The position numbers were made by a program, and so were the translations under genes. This document shows positions 45,676 to 56,092 of a stretch of DNA of 64,000 nucleotides, piece by piece. This stretch comes from Arenibacter catalasegens. GTDB lineage: Bacteria; Bacteroidota; Bacteroidia; Flavobacteriales; Flavobacteriaceae. The stretch spans positions 144,973 to 208,972 of the forward strand of contig NZ_PHQQ01000004.1 in assembly GCF_002909235.1 (NCBI RefSeq), written 5' to 3'. Below the pieces are notes generated by a model. That model ran no database searches and was not told the origin of the DNA. It saw only the letters and a list, made by a program, of their open reading frames with translations. Position 1 is the first letter of the stretch. The number at the start of each line of letters is the position of its first letter.

Positions 45676-47385
45676 ATGGAAGCCATACTGAAAAATGCCA
45701 AAAATTGGTTGACCGATTTTTTCGACGACAAGACCAAAAACGAAATTCAAGAGCTAATAGACAACAATACTGAAGAGTTAAAAGACCGCTTTTATAAAAA
45801 CCTTGAATTTGGGACCGGAGGGATGCGTGGAATTATGGGGGCAGGTACCAATAGGATCAACAAATACACCTTGGGAAAAAGTACTCAAGGGCTAAGTAAC
45901 TACCTAAATCAAGTATATAAAAACGAAGAGGTTAAAGTGGTAATAGCCTATGATTGTAGGCATAATAGTGACACCCTTGCAAGGACAGTTGCAGAGGTAT
46001 TCGCTGCCAATGGTATAAAAGTGTTCCTTTTTTCGGAATTGAGGACCACCCCTGAACTTTCGTTTGCCGTAAAATACCTTAACTGCCACGCTGGTATAGT
46101 ACTAACTGCTTCACATAATCCTCCAGAATACAATGGATATAAAGTATATTGGACAGATGGCGGCCAAATAGTACCACCGGAGGACGAAGCTATTGTAAGC
46201 GAAATAAATAGCCTTTCTTTCGAGGATATCAAATTCAAAGCAGATGATAGCTTAATAGAATTAATAGACAAGAAGGTAGATGAAGCATTTATTGAGGCAT
46301 CCGTAAAAAATGGAAACTTTAATGCCAAGGGAAAAGACAACTTTAAAATAGTTTTTACATCCTTACACGGTACTTCCATAACAGTAATACCCGAGGTTCT
46401 GAAGCGAGCAGGGTATAAAAATGTTACCGTTATTGAGGAGCAAGCCAAACCCGATGGTAATTTTCCCACGGTAGTCTCCCCTAACCCTGAAGAACCGGAA
46501 GCTCTATCCATGGCCATCAAAAAAGCAGAGGAAATAGGTGCAGATATGGTAATTGGAACCGATCCGGATAGTGATCGTCTAGGGGTGGCCGTTCGTAATT
46601 TGAAGGGAGAAATGGAAATCCTGAACGGAAACCAATCCATGGTCATGATGACCAAGTTTTTATTGGAACAGAGAAAGATAAAAGGAATTTCTGGGAAGGA
46701 ATTTATTGCTTCTACCATTGTTTCTACGCCTATGATGGACTCCCTAGCCAAAGCCTATGGGGTGGAATGTAAAACTGCCTTGACCGGTTTTAAATGGATA
46801 GCCAAAATGATCAAGGATTTCCCCAACCAGCCTTTTATTGGAGGGGGAGAAGAAAGCTTCGGATTTATGGTAGGTGATTTTGTACGGGACAAAGATGCGG
46901 TTACCGCCACCCTATTGGCCTGCGAGATTGGTGCCAGTGCAAAAGCAAATAATAGTTCGTTCTACAAGGATTTAATTGATTGCTATGTGAACTACGGATT
47001 TTTTAAGGAAAAATTAATCTCCTTGACTAAAAAAGGAATGTCAGGCGCAGAGGAAATTAAACAGATGATGATCGACTTCAAGGACAACCCCGTTGAAACT
47101 ATTGATGGGTCTAAAGTGGTTATTGTAGAAGATTACAATACGGCGACATCCAAAAATGTATTAACGGGTAAAGTATCACCTATAGCTATTCCAAAATCCA
47201 ACGTATTGATATACATTACCGAAGATGGGACTAAAATGGCTGCTAGACCCAGTGGTACCGAACCAAAAATCAAATTCTATTTTAGCATCAATACCGAATT
47301 AAAAAATGCAGCTGACTTTAAAAAAGTTGATGCTGAACTGGATGCTAAAATTGAAAGAATCCTTAAAGAACTGAAAATAGGTTAA
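45676..47385 (+). CDS. pgcA: Phosphosugar mutase (PgcA-like phosphoglucomutase)
   Basis: A 569-residue alpha-D-phosphohexomutase. The phosphoserine loop is TASHNPPEYNG with S146, the Mg site is DPDSDR (D296, D298, D300), the sugar-binding loop is GGGEESFGF and the phosphate-binding loop is RPSGTEPKIKFY. Length and motifs match PgcA-type phosphoglucomutase/phosphomannomutase, interconverting hexose 1- and 6-phosphates. Its stop overlaps the ABC transporter start by one base. Specificity for glucose or mannose is not decided. Confidence 0.92.
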   Translation: MEAILKNAKNWLTDFFDDKTKNEIQELIDNNTEELKDRFYKNLEFGTGGMRGIMGAGTNRINKYTLGKSTQGLSNYLNQVYKNEEVKVVIAYDCRHNSDTLARTVAEVFAANGIKVFLFSELRTTPELSFAVKYLNCHAGIVLTASHNPPEYNGYKVYWTDGGQIVPPEDEAIVSEINSLSFEDIKFKADDSLIELIDKKVDEAFIEASVKNGNFNAKGKDNFKIVFTSLHGTSITVIPEVLKRAGYKNVTVIEEQAKPDGNFPTVVSPNPEEPEALSMAIKKAEEIGADMVIGTDPDSDRLGVAVRNLKGEMEILNGNQSMVMMTKFLLEQRKIKGISGKEFIASTIVSTPMMDSLAKAYGVECKTALTGFKWIAKMIKDFPNQPFIGGGEESFGFMVGDFVRDKDAVTATLLACEIGASAKANNSSFYKDLIDCYVNYGFFKEKLISLTKKGMSGAEEIKQMMIDFKDNPVETIDGSKVVIVEDYNTATSKNVLTGKVSPIAIPKSNVLIYITEDGTKMAARPSGTEPKIKFYFSINTELKNAADFKKVDAELDAKIERILKELKIG

Positions 47386-49205
47386 TGGAGTATTTTAAGA
47401 AAATTCTTCGCTTTGCGAAACCTTACCGTAGATACGGATTTTTAAATATTTTTTTTAATTTTCTATACGCCCTATTTAGTGCACTTTCTTTTGCCGCCTT
47501 AATTCCTATGTTGGATGTTCTATTTAAGCCGGAAAAAAAGATTTTGGTCGAACCAGTGTATGAAGGTTTGGGCCAACTAAAGGATTATTTACAGCACTAT
47601 ATTAATTATCGGGTTAACGCCTATTCGGGTGATGATGAAATGAAAGGCCTTGTTTTGGTAATAGGGCTGGTATTAATTCTTTTTCTTTTAAAGAATTTCT
47701 TTAATTACTTGGCCATGTATTTCATTACTTTTTTGAGAAATGGGGTGCTAAAGGATATCAGAAATAAGATGTATGCCAAAATAGTGGATTTGCCTATTTC
47801 CTATTATTCGGAAAAGCGAAAGGGTGATGTTATTGCACGTATAACTTCCGATGTTTTGGAGATTCAGCATTCTTTTCTATCCATATTGGAACTCATCGTA
47901 AGAGAGCCACTTACTATCCTGTTTACTATTTTGATCATGTTTGGGATAAGTACAAAGCTTACCCTTTTCGTGTTTATTTTTATTCCTATAGCGGGAATGA
48001 TTATTTCGAGAATTGGAAAATCCCTAAAAAAGAAATCGGATCGTGTGCAACGTGAACAAGGGGAGTTTTTATCTATTGTGGAAGAAACACTTGGGGGGTT
48101 AAGGGTTATAAAGGCCTTTAATTCCGAATCCAGATTTTATAAAACCTTTTCCACTTCTACCAATAGGTTTTTTCACTTTTCCAATAAGTTATTGAACAGA
48201 CAAAATCTTGCCTCCCCTACTGGAGAATTTTTAGGAATACTGGTTATAGGTGTGCTGCTCTGGTTTGGTGGGAAAATGGTTTTGATAGATAAGACGTTGG
48301 ATGCATCCTCCTTTATTGCCTACATGGGATTGGCTTATAATATTCTTACCCCGGCCAAAGCCATAAGCAAGGCTTCTTTTGGCGTTAAGAAAGGGAATTC
48401 TGCAGCGGAACGTGTGCTGGAGGTTTTAGAAACGGAAAACCCGATTATGGAAAAGAGAGAGGCAATTTCGAAATCCGCATTTGATCAAGGAATAGATATA
48501 AAAAATGTTTCCTTTAAATATGATGATGATTACGTCCTGAAACAATTCAACCTAAATGTTCCCAAAGGTAAGACCGTAGCTCTGGTGGGCCAATCTGGAA
48601 GTGGCAAAAGTACTATAGCCAATTTAATGACCCGCTTTTATGATGTAAATGAAGGTGAAATTAAAATAGACGGGATAGATATTAGGGATTTTACAAAAAC
48701 ATCGCTTCGCGGGCTAATGGGGCTGGTTACACAGGATTCCATTCTTTTTAATGATACCGTTAAAAATAATATTGGACTTGGGAAGGAGAATGCCACAGAT
48801 GAAGAGATTGTTGCAGCAGCCAAAATAGCCAATGCCCACGATTTTATTTCAGAGCTACCGCAAGGATATAACACCAACATAGGTGATAGTGGCAACAAAT
48901 TAAGTGGGGGCCAAAAACAGCGTTTGTCCATCGCAAGGGCAGTTCTTAAAAATCCACCTATTATGATATTGGATGAAGCTACTTCTGCCTTGGATACCGA
49001 GAGTGAAAGGTTGGTCCAGGATGCCCTGGAAAAAATGATGCAGAACCGTACTTCGATAGTAATAGCACATAGACTTTCTACCATACAAAATGCCGACACT
49101 ATAGTAGTATTACAGAAGGGGGAGATAGTAGAACAAGGGTCTCACACTCAGTTGATGGCTAAAGATGGGGTTTATAAAAGGTTGGTTACTATGCAATCTT
49201 TCTAA
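47385..49205 (+). CDS. MsbA-like ABC exporter
   Basis: A 606-residue fused ABC exporter: six membrane helices in the first 330 residues, then an ATPase with Walker A GQSGSGKST starting near G402, signature LSGGQKQRLSIARA and Walker B IMILDEATSALD, and the H-loop in IAHRLST. It belongs to the MsbA/lipid A exporter-like group and probably flips a lipid or lipid-linked sugar across the inner membrane as a homodimer. It starts within the stop codon of the mutase gene (TAATG). The substrate is unknown. Confidence 0.9.
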   Translation: MEYFKKILRFAKPYRRYGFLNIFFNFLYALFSALSFAALIPMLDVLFKPEKKILVEPVYEGLGQLKDYLQHYINYRVNAYSGDDEMKGLVLVIGLVLILFLLKNFFNYLAMYFITFLRNGVLKDIRNKMYAKIVDLPISYYSEKRKGDVIARITSDVLEIQHSFLSILELIVREPLTILFTILIMFGISTKLTLFVFIFIPIAGMIISRIGKSLKKKSDRVQREQGEFLSIVEETLGGLRVIKAFNSESRFYKTFSTSTNRFFHFSNKLLNRQNLASPTGEFLGILVIGVLLWFGGKMVLIDKTLDASSFIAYMGLAYNILTPAKAISKASFGVKKGNSAAERVLEVLETENPIMEKREAISKSAFDQGIDIKNVSFKYDDDYVLKQFNLNVPKGKTVALVGQSGSGKSTIANLMTRFYDVNEGEIKIDGIDIRDFTKTSLRGLMGLVTQDSILFNDTVKNNIGLGKENATDEEIVAAAKIANAHDFISELPQGYNTNIGDSGNKLSGGQKQRLSIARAVLKNPPIMILDEATSALDTESERLVQDALEKMMQNRTSIVIAHRLSTIQNADTIVVLQKGEIVEQGSHTQLMAKDGVYKRLVTMQSF

Positions 49206-49279
49206 AAGGTAATCATCTTTTAACGATCAGACTTTCTAATTTGCAAATTTATCAGGTTATTTAACTAAGTTGAAATCCG

Positions 49280-50329
49280 TTATCGAGATACCTGTTGTTC
49301 CAAAATTTGGTTTTGGGTTGACCTGTATTTGAGTACTTCCAAATACTTTATTGCTTCTTTATTGTCATAATCCAAATGTGATTTTGAAGCCCATTCTATG
49401 GCGGATGTCAAGTCACCCTGGATTTCGTTTATAACCGCCATGTTATAACAGGCCCTCCCGGCCATTCTAGTATTGGAGTTCTCCAATTCTTTTTCCCATA
49501 AGAGCGAAGCTCCTTGCAAATCGCCATTTTCTATAAGCTTGCCAGCTTGATCAAGGTTATCGGTACCACGTACAAAATATGATCTCTCAACATTATTTTC
49601 ATAAGGTAATAATCGTTGGCCATAATTGCTGCCGGTTGATTTGCTCTGTTCAACCAGAGTGTCTTTTCGGCCCTCTATGGCCTTGAAAGCCTCTATCGGG
49701 TTTGTACCTTTGCCTTTTGAGACGACCTGGCCATTAAATACAAATTCATCTATGATTTCATTGCTGTTGGGATAATAGATTTTCCAACCATTCTCTATAA
49801 GTGTCTCCAATGTAATCTCTTGGGCGGGAACCTTCACCTTCACCCTCATTAAGTTAGGTTGTAACATAGATGATTTCTTTACGGAAACTGTTGTTTCAGC
49901 ATCAAAATAAGACATTGAAAATATAGCATCTACATGGTGGGTATTGCAAATTTTTTCGATTAATGACCAGGAAATGGCATCGTTTCCGGCGTCAAAATTC
50001 AATAACTCCTCCGGTACGGAATCGAGCATTTTAATAGATTGAAATCGGTTATCCTTTACCAGTTCGTTGAATAAACCCGTTAAGGCCGCATCCCTACCCT
50101 GCTCGGAGAGCCACTGTTCTTCGGCGGACACCATTCTATTAAGACCTGTTTCATCTTGATCTACATCTGGCAGTATACTTCTATTAATGATACCTATTTT
50201 CTTTATTTTTTTTGAAATATGCACAGGAGAGGGCTCCATCGTCTGAAGAATAATTTGTTTAGTTGGGCTACAACTTATAATTATAATTAGTAGGCCTGAT
50301 GCAAAAAGCCTTATAAAAAACTTGCTCAT
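49280..50329 (-). CDS. DUF6340 lipoprotein with TPR-like tail, copy 2
   Basis: A 349-residue lipoprotein. I start at 50329 because the next residues form a lipoprotein signal (lipobox near IISC); the frame stays open 73 codons upstream but that part looks non-coding. A conserved core IKKIGIINRSILPD recurs in the neighbouring paralogue, followed by a beta-rich domain and a C-terminal helical repeat region (GRACYNMAVINEIQGDLTSA) like a TPR. It belongs to the DUF6340 family of Bacteroidota. Function unknown. It is probably a product of tandem duplication. Confidence 0.78.
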   Translation of the reverse strand: MSKFFIRLFASGLLIIIISCSPTKQIILQTMEPSPVHISKKIKKIGIINRSILPDVDQDETGLNRMVSAEEQWLSEQGRDAALTGLFNELVKDNRFQSIKMLDSVPEELLNFDAGNDAISWSLIEKICNTHHVDAIFSMSYFDAETTVSVKKSSMLQPNLMRVKVKVPAQEITLETLIENGWKIYYPNSNEIIDEFVFNGQVVSKGKGTNPIEAFKAIEGRKDTLVEQSKSTGSNYGQRLLPYENNVERSYFVRGTDNLDQAGKLIENGDLQGASLLWEKELENSNTRMAGRACYNMAVINEIQGDLTSAIEWASKSHLDYDNKEAIKYLEVLKYRSTQNQILEQQVSR

Positions 50330-50554
50330 GCTATTTAAATGAAATTCAATTGATAAAAGGATTAGGCGTATTAACATAACCTTGCTAAAACTCATTTTAT
50401 AGGCAAAATATTGTCCATTAGTCCCAAAATCATTGAATTTGGAGACTTTTTCAAACCTTTTTTGCGCAAAGACCCTTCTTTTTACAAAAGGGATCCATAT
50501 TATTTTAAATTGGCACTTAATTCGATGGGACCATTTCAATAAGCCCAATATGCC

Positions 50555-50596
50555 AAAAGAGTCCAGTTTCCATTTTTATGGAAGCCGGACTCTTTT
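50555..50596 (-). terminator. Terminator between DUF6340 paralogues
   Basis: A long imperfect stem, AAAAGAGTCC plus TTCCAT with a 3-base internal mismatch region and short A/T loop, ends in a T-run on the minus strand. It separates the two paralogous genes, so they are likely transcribed apart. Confidence 0.75.
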
Positions 50597-50642
50597 GTTG
50601 AAGTTTTTAAAAAATACAAATACCCTTTAAAGGCAAATCTGC

Positions 50643-51692
50643 TTATCGCGAAGCTTGCTGCTCAAGGACTTCATTTTGCGATAGCCTATATTTTAGAATA
50701 TTTAAATATCTGAGGGCATCCTTATTGTCATAATCCGCATAGGATTTTGATGCCCAGTCCATTGCGGCGTTCAAGTCACCATTAATTTCATTTATTATCG
50801 CCATATTATAATGGGCTCTTCCCGCAATTTTAGCTTTGGAATTATCCAACTCTTTTTCCCAAAGTTGGGCAGCACCCTGCCAATCCCCAGTTTGTGCCCT
50901 TCTTTTGCCCACTACAAAATTGTCCGTCCCACGAACAAAATAATCCCTGCTGATTCTGTGTTTGTATGGCGAAAGTCTAGATCCATAGGCGTACCCTATA
51001 TTTTTACTAAATTCCTCAACAGCTTCATTCCTACGGGCCACAGCTTCGATCGCTTTAACTGGATTAATTCCTTTTCCAGAGGAGACCAGATGATCTGTGT
51101 ACATAAATTCATCTACAATTTCCCTAGACTGTGGGTTATAGATGCGCCATCCATTTTTTATCAAGGTATTTAAGGTGACTTCATGGGCTGGGACCGCCAC
51201 TTTTATTCCCAAATTGTTTGGAAGTTGCATTATAGAAGGTTTATAGGACACCTGGGTATCGGTATCATAAAATGCCAGCGAAAAAATAGCATCTACACCA
51301 TTGGCTTCACAAATCTCATCAATAGCTTCCCAAGACAGGCTCGCCGGAAATACATCCAATCCTTTTCTAATATCTGTTTCGTTATCTAAAATCAGTATCT
51401 CTTCAAACCTTCCAGTTCTTGCCAATTCATCAGAGAGGGCGGTAATAGCAGCTTCAGCTCCTTTTTTATCTAGATTAAGCCCCTCAGCGGACAATATCTG
51501 ATCTATTTTGTCAATTTTCTTATTTCCTTCTGAAGGTAAACTTCTATTGATAATTCCTATTCTCTGAATATCATTTGGAAGATGTACTACAGCCGGTTCC
51601 GTAGCTCCCATAGTTAAATTATTGGTGGCACTACAGGAAATCAATAAAACGCCCATACTAATATATCCGAGTATTAATTTAAGGTTGCTCAT
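50643..51692 (-). CDS. DUF6340 lipoprotein with TPR-like tail, copy 1
   Basis: A 349-residue lipoprotein with a signal peptide and lipobox LISC (Cys20). Its layout equals the downstream paralogue: RIGIINRSLPSE near residue 45, a central beta-rich domain with NTLIKNGWRIYNPQSREIVD, a YFVRGTDNF motif and a C-terminal TPR-like region (AHYNMAIINEINGDLNAA). Both proteins have the same length after start correction. It is likely located at the inner face of the outer membrane. Function unknown. Confidence 0.8.
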   Translation of the reverse strand: MSNLKLILGYISMGVLLISCSATNNLTMGATEPAVVHLPNDIQRIGIINRSLPSEGNKKIDKIDQILSAEGLNLDKKGAEAAITALSDELARTGRFEEILILDNETDIRKGLDVFPASLSWEAIDEICEANGVDAIFSLAFYDTDTQVSYKPSIMQLPNNLGIKVAVPAHEVTLNTLIKNGWRIYNPQSREIVDEFMYTDHLVSSGKGINPVKAIEAVARRNEAVEEFSKNIGYAYGSRLSPYKHRISRDYFVRGTDNFVVGKRRAQTGDWQGAAQLWEKELDNSKAKIAGRAHYNMAIINEINGDLNAAMDWASKSYADYDNKDALRYLNILKYRLSQNEVLEQQASR

Positions 51693-51889
51693 AAGTAGGT
51701 TTTTAATGGTTTTTTATTTAAAACTATTATAATAGTCTAGCTATAAAACATATACTGTGCCAAAAATATTGTTCTGTTGACCAACATTCATCTAATTTTT
51801 ATGCATATATCATGGTATATTCACCCAAAAAAGGTAAACATACCTTATAAATACATGTTTTACTGCCTTCTCATATTACACCTATTCCT

Positions 51890-51897
51890 TACCTTTG
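51890..51897 (+). promoter_or_regulatory. -7 box upstream of mutS2
   Basis: TACCTTTG matches TAnnTTTG and lies 37 bases before the ATG at 51935. A -33 TTTG is not seen. Confidence 0.5.
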
Positions 51898-51934
51898 AAG
51901 GTTATAAAATGTTATGGAAAGGAAATCTCACTAG

Positions 51935-54109
51935 ATGAATAATATAGGTTCAAAAACGCTTCAAGATTTAGAATTTAATACCGTTCTCCTGCAATTGGCT
52001 GGCCGTTGCACCACAGAACTAGGAAAGGAACGGGTAGTAAGCTTGGAACCAATCCCATCCAAAACCACACTTTTGAATGTTTTGGGGCAAACTTCCGAGT
52101 ATCTGGCCTCCTACTCTAATGACAATAGAATACCACATCATAACTTTGACACCATCAACCCCGAGTTAAAGCTCTTAAAAATTGAGAATACTACTTTGGA
52201 AGTAGGTGGTTTTAAGAAAATTGGGGCCATTTGTACAACAGTAGGGACACAAATAAAATTTTTTACAAAATTTAAGGAATACTACCCCTTACTTTTTGGG
52301 GCTACAGAAACTATTACCTTGAACACGGAGATTCCCCGACATATAGAAGCCGTCTTGGATAAGTTTGGGGAAATAAAGGACAATGCCTCCAATAACCTTC
52401 AAAACATTCGTTCACAAATGGTGACGGTCAAGGGCAAAATAAATCAAAGTTTTGCCTCAGCTCTTAATACCTATCAGGCTTCAGAGTTGTTAGATGACAT
52501 TAGGGAATCTGTAGTTGATAATAGAAGGGTACTTGCAGTAAAGAGCATGTATAGGAAAAAGGTTAAGGGAGCCGTAATGGGGACCTCCAAAACCGGTAGT
52601 ATTGTTTACATTGAGCCAGAAGCAACATTGAGGTATAGTCGGGAACTGAGTAACCTTGAATTCGAGGAACGGGAAGAGGTTCAAAAAATATTGAACGATC
52701 TTACGAACCGAATTAGACCATTTGCACATGACCTTTATGCCTATCAAGATTTTCTTGTGCATATAGATATAACGGCTTCTAAAGCAAAATATGCTTTGGA
52801 AATGGATGCGTTATTACCGGAAATAAGTGACCACAGGGAGCTTTATCTTAGGGATGCCTACCATCCACTATTATTTTTGAGCAACAAGTACAAAAAGGAA
52901 AAAACGTACCCGCAAACCATTGCCCTACATTCAGAAAACCGAATTATAGTTATTTCCGGTCCCAATGCCGGGGGCAAGAGTATTACCTTAAAAACTATTG
53001 GCCTGTTACAGGTAATGTTGCAAAGCGGCTTATTGATTCCAGTACATGAAAGGTCCAAAGTTTGTTTATTTGATAATGTTTTGACCGATATTGGGGACAA
53101 CCAGTCTATAGAAAACCATCTCAGCACCTATAGTTACCGGTTGAAAAACATGAATTATTTTTTACGTAAGTGCAACGATAAAACCCTTTTTCTAATCGAT
53201 GAATTTGGCACAGGAAGTGACCCCGAATTGGGCGGAGCTTTGGCCGAGACTTTTTTAGAAGTTTTCTACGAACGCGGAGCTTATGGAGTAATTACTACCC
53301 ATTATGCCAATCTAAAACTCTTGGCCAATGAATTGCCACACGTAAGCAATGCCAATATGCTTTTCGATGGAAAGTCGTTGGAACCTACCTATCAATTGGT
53401 TCTGGGACAGGCCGGTAGTTCGTTTACCTTTGAAGTGGCACAAAAGAACGGTATTCCCTATAGCCTTATCAACAAGGCTAAAAAGAAAATAGAACGCGGT
53501 AAGGTCCGTTTTGATGCCACCATAGCCAAGCTGCAAAAGGAACGCAGTAAAATGGAGCTAACCGGTTCCAGACTACAAGAAGAAGAATCTAAGGCTAGAA
53601 CAGAAGCCCAAAAGCTGGAAGACTTAAATTCCAAGATAAAATCTAAATTGGAAAACTATCAGGAACTATATGACCATAACCAGAGGATGATCTATTTGGG
53701 CAATAAAGTAAATACAGCTGCAGAAACATATTTTCAAGATAATAAGAAGCGTATTATGGTTTCCGAACTAATACGTATTGTGGAAACAGAAAACAGTAAG
53801 CGTAAAAAGCAAACGGTAAAAGAAGTTAAGACCCAAAAAGAAAGAAAGGCCAAAGTAGAGCAAGAAGTTATAAAAAAGGTGGAGGTAATCCGTGAAAAGA
53901 AAAAAGTAGAAAAGAAGAAGGCTGAAGTTAAGGAAAAAAACAAGCCCCGTCCCATATTCAAACTTGGAGATCGAGTGCGTTTAATCGACGGAAAAGCTGT
54001 AGGCAGTATAGATAATTTAGAAAAGAACAAGGCCATTGTCAACTACGGTATTTTCACCACTAATGTGGCAGTTGACCAGTTGGAATTGGTAGAAAGAAAA
54101 ACAAAATAA
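51935..54109 (+). CDS. mutS2: MutS2-family DNA-binding ATPase without Smr domain
   Basis: A 724-residue MutS2 protein: core and lever regions (1-330), ATPase with Walker A GPNAGGKS (342-349), Walker B LFLIDEFGTGSDP, then a Lys/Glu-rich coiled coil (about 530-670) and a KOW-like segment FKLGDRVRLIDGKAVGSI. The usual C-terminal Smr nuclease domain is absent, making it shorter than the typical 780 residues. Ending is clean, so the loss appears native. MutS2 proteins act in recombination control or rescue of collided ribosomes in other bacteria; loss of Smr should remove the nuclease part. Confidence 0.9.
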   Translation: MNNIGSKTLQDLEFNTVLLQLAGRCTTELGKERVVSLEPIPSKTTLLNVLGQTSEYLASYSNDNRIPHHNFDTINPELKLLKIENTTLEVGGFKKIGAICTTVGTQIKFFTKFKEYYPLLFGATETITLNTEIPRHIEAVLDKFGEIKDNASNNLQNIRSQMVTVKGKINQSFASALNTYQASELLDDIRESVVDNRRVLAVKSMYRKKVKGAVMGTSKTGSIVYIEPEATLRYSRELSNLEFEEREEVQKILNDLTNRIRPFAHDLYAYQDFLVHIDITASKAKYALEMDALLPEISDHRELYLRDAYHPLLFLSNKYKKEKTYPQTIALHSENRIIVISGPNAGGKSITLKTIGLLQVMLQSGLLIPVHERSKVCLFDNVLTDIGDNQSIENHLSTYSYRLKNMNYFLRKCNDKTLFLIDEFGTGSDPELGGALAETFLEVFYERGAYGVITTHYANLKLLANELPHVSNANMLFDGKSLEPTYQLVLGQAGSSFTFEVAQKNGIPYSLINKAKKKIERGKVRFDATIAKLQKERSKMELTGSRLQEEESKARTEAQKLEDLNSKIKSKLENYQELYDHNQRMIYLGNKVNTAAETYFQDNKKRIMVSELIRIVETENSKRKKQTVKEVKTQKERKAKVEQEVIKKVEVIREKKKVEKKKAEVKEKNKPRPIFKLGDRVRLIDGKAVGSIDNLEKNKAIVNYGIFTTNVAVDQLELVERKTK

Positions 54110-54130
54110 AGGGGTTAAACCTCTACTGAA

Positions 54131-54544
54131 ATGATTCAAAACAATAAAATAATTCTTTTTGACGGGGTTTGCAATCTCTGTAATAGCTCAGTGCAATACG
54201 TTATTAAACACGATACCCGAAACGATTTTAGGTTTGCTACACTACAAGGCGAAATCGGAAAAAAACTGGCCGAGGAGCGTGGAATAGACCTTTCTATGGT
54301 AGATTCTATTATTCTTATAGAACCAGGGGTGGCCTATTATACCAAATCTACAGCAGCACTGAAAATTGCCCAGTCCTTTGGGGGTGCGTGGCAATTTGCC
54401 AGTGTATTGGAGTGGATTCCAGAAAAAATAAGAAATTGGGTGTATGACTATGTTGCCAAAAACAGGTATCAATGGTATGGCAAAAAAGAGGCCTGCATGG
54501 TACCTACTCCTGAGTTAAAATCAAAATTTTTGGATCAAGGATAG
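54131..54544 (+). CDS. DCC-family thiol-disulfide oxidoreductase-like protein
   Basis: A 137-residue protein of the DUF393/DCC family, named for a conserved DxxCxxC near the N-terminus; here FDGVCNLCN provides the Asp and two Cys residues. The remaining parts, FRFATLQGEIGKKLAEERG and a YTKSTAALKIAQSFGG stretch, fit the family. It is thought to have a thioredoxin-like fold with redox function. It starts 21 bases after mutS2 and may be co-transcribed. Confidence 0.83.
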   Translation: MIQNNKIILFDGVCNLCNSSVQYVIKHDTRNDFRFATLQGEIGKKLAEERGIDLSMVDSIILIEPGVAYYTKSTAALKIAQSFGGAWQFASVLEWIPEKIRNWVYDYVAKNRYQWYGKKEACMVPTPELKSKFLDQG

Positions 54545-54659
54545 TTCCTCCTCTGTTGGACTGTTCTGGCATCTCATATAGTACACTTTATTTCTTGTGT
54601 AAGGTGTAAGTACAGTAGATAAACTAATTTGGATATTTTATTACTTAAGTAGATAAACG

Positions 54660-54667
54660 TAAATTTG
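54660..54667 (+). promoter_or_regulatory. -7 box upstream of fumC
   Basis: TAAATTTG fits TAnnTTTG and lies 27 bases before the fumC ATG at 54695. The -33 region lacks TTTG. Confidence 0.5.
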
Positions 54668-54694
54668 TAATTATCAATAAACTCAATTTAAATT

Positions 54695-56092
54695 ATGGAA
54701 TACCGTATAGAAAAGGATACCATGGGCGAGGTTAAAGTGCCGTCCAACAAATACTGGGGGGCTCAGACGGAACGCTCAAGAAATAATTTCAAAATTGGTC
54801 CAGCAGCTTCAATGCCATTGGATATAGTTTACGGATTTGCATATTTAAAAAAAGCCGCAGCCTACGCCAACCATGAATTAGGTGTACTTTCTCAAGAAAA
54901 AAGAGACCGTATTTCCCAAGTATGTGAGGAAATTTTAGAAGGAAAGCACGACGATCAATTTCCTTTGGTGATTTGGCAGACAGGTTCAGGCACTCAGAGT
55001 AATATGAACGTAAATGAGGTTATTGCCAATAGGGCCCATGAAATTGCGGGTAAGAAGATCGGTGAGGGAGAAAAAACTATTCAGCCTAATGATGATGTTA
55101 ACAAATCCCAATCTTCCAATGACACTTTTCCTACTGGGATGCACATTGCTGCTTATAAAAAAATTATTGAAGTCACTATTCCAGGTGTTACTAAGCTAAG
55201 GAATACATTGAATAAAAAGGCAAAAGAATTTGCCAAGGTTGTGAAAATAGGCCGCACCCATTTAATGGATGCCACTCCCCTAACCTTGGGGCAAGAAATT
55301 TCAGGCTACGTTTCCCAATTGGATCATGGCTTAAAGGCATTGAACAATACCCTTGATCATTTAAGTGAGTTGGCCCTTGGGGGTACCGCTGTAGGAACTG
55401 GTCTAAATGCACCTAATGGTTATGATGTTCTAGTTTCACAATACATTTCCAGGTTTACTAAATTACCTTTTAAGACTGCTGAGAATAAATTTGAGGCTTT
55501 GGCAGCTCATGATGCCATTGTTGAAACACATGGTGCCTTAAAGCAATTGGCTGTATCCCTTAACAAAATTGCCAATGATATTAGAATGATGGCATCAGGG
55601 CCAAGATCTGGCATAGGTGAAATTATTATTCCAGCGAATGAACCAGGTAGTTCCATTATGCCAGGAAAAGTTAACCCAACACAATGTGAAGCATTGACCA
55701 TGGTATGTGCACAAGTAATGGGGAACGACGTTGCCATAAGTGTAGGTGGGACCCAAGGCCATTATGAACTGAATGTTTTTAAGCCCATGATGGCGGCGAA
55801 TATTTTGCAATCCGCTCAATTGATAGGCGATGCCTGTGTTAGTTTTGATGAGAATTGTGCCCTTGGCATAGAACCTAATCACGATGTAATTAAGCAACTT
55901 TTAAATAATTCCCTAATGCTGGTTACTGCATTAAACACTAAGATTGGTTATTATAAAGCTGCTGAAATAGCGAATACAGCCCATAAAAATGGTACTACTC
56001 TAAAAGTGGAAGCTATCAATTTAGGATATGTTACCGCTGAGGATTATGATGAATGGGTAAAACCTGAAGATATGGTAGGAACCTTGGATTAA
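54695..56092 (+). CDS. fumC: Class II fumarate hydratase
   Basis: A 465-residue oxygen-stable fumarase of the TCA cycle, hydrating fumarate to L-malate as a homotetramer without iron-sulfur clusters. The signature [11 protein letters not shown] is present, as are [23 protein letters not shown] and the catalytic His in [16 protein letters not shown]. Length is normal. It stands alone with a -7 box upstream and several hairpins downstream. Confidence 0.96.
   Translation: MEYRIEKDTMGEVKVPSNKYWGAQTERSRNNFKIGPAASMPLDIVYGFAYLKKAAAYANHELGVLSQEKRDRISQVCEEILEGKHDDQFPLVIWQTGSGTQSNMNVNEVIANRAHEIAGKKIGEGEKTIQPNDDVNKSQSSNDTFPTGMHIAAYKKIIEVTIPGVTKLRNTLNKKAKEFAKVVKIGRTHLMDATPLTLGQEISGYVSQLDHGLKALNNTLDHLSELALGGTAVGTGLNAPNGYDVLVSQYISRFTKLPFKTAENKFEALAAHDAIVETHGALKQLAVSLNKIANDIRMMASGPRSGIGEIIIPANEPGSSIMPGKVNPTQCEALTMVCAQVMGNDVAISVGGTQGHYELNVFKPMMAANILQSAQLIGDACVSFDENCALGIEPNHDVIKQLLNNSLMLVTALNTKIGYYKAAEIANTAHKNGTTLKVEAINLGYVTAEDYDEWVKPEDMVGTLD

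Noticed and set aside
45948..46751. 267-codon minus-strand frame opposite the phosphosugar mutase
   Set aside because: Antisense shadow of a clear enzyme gene, with no similarity of its own.
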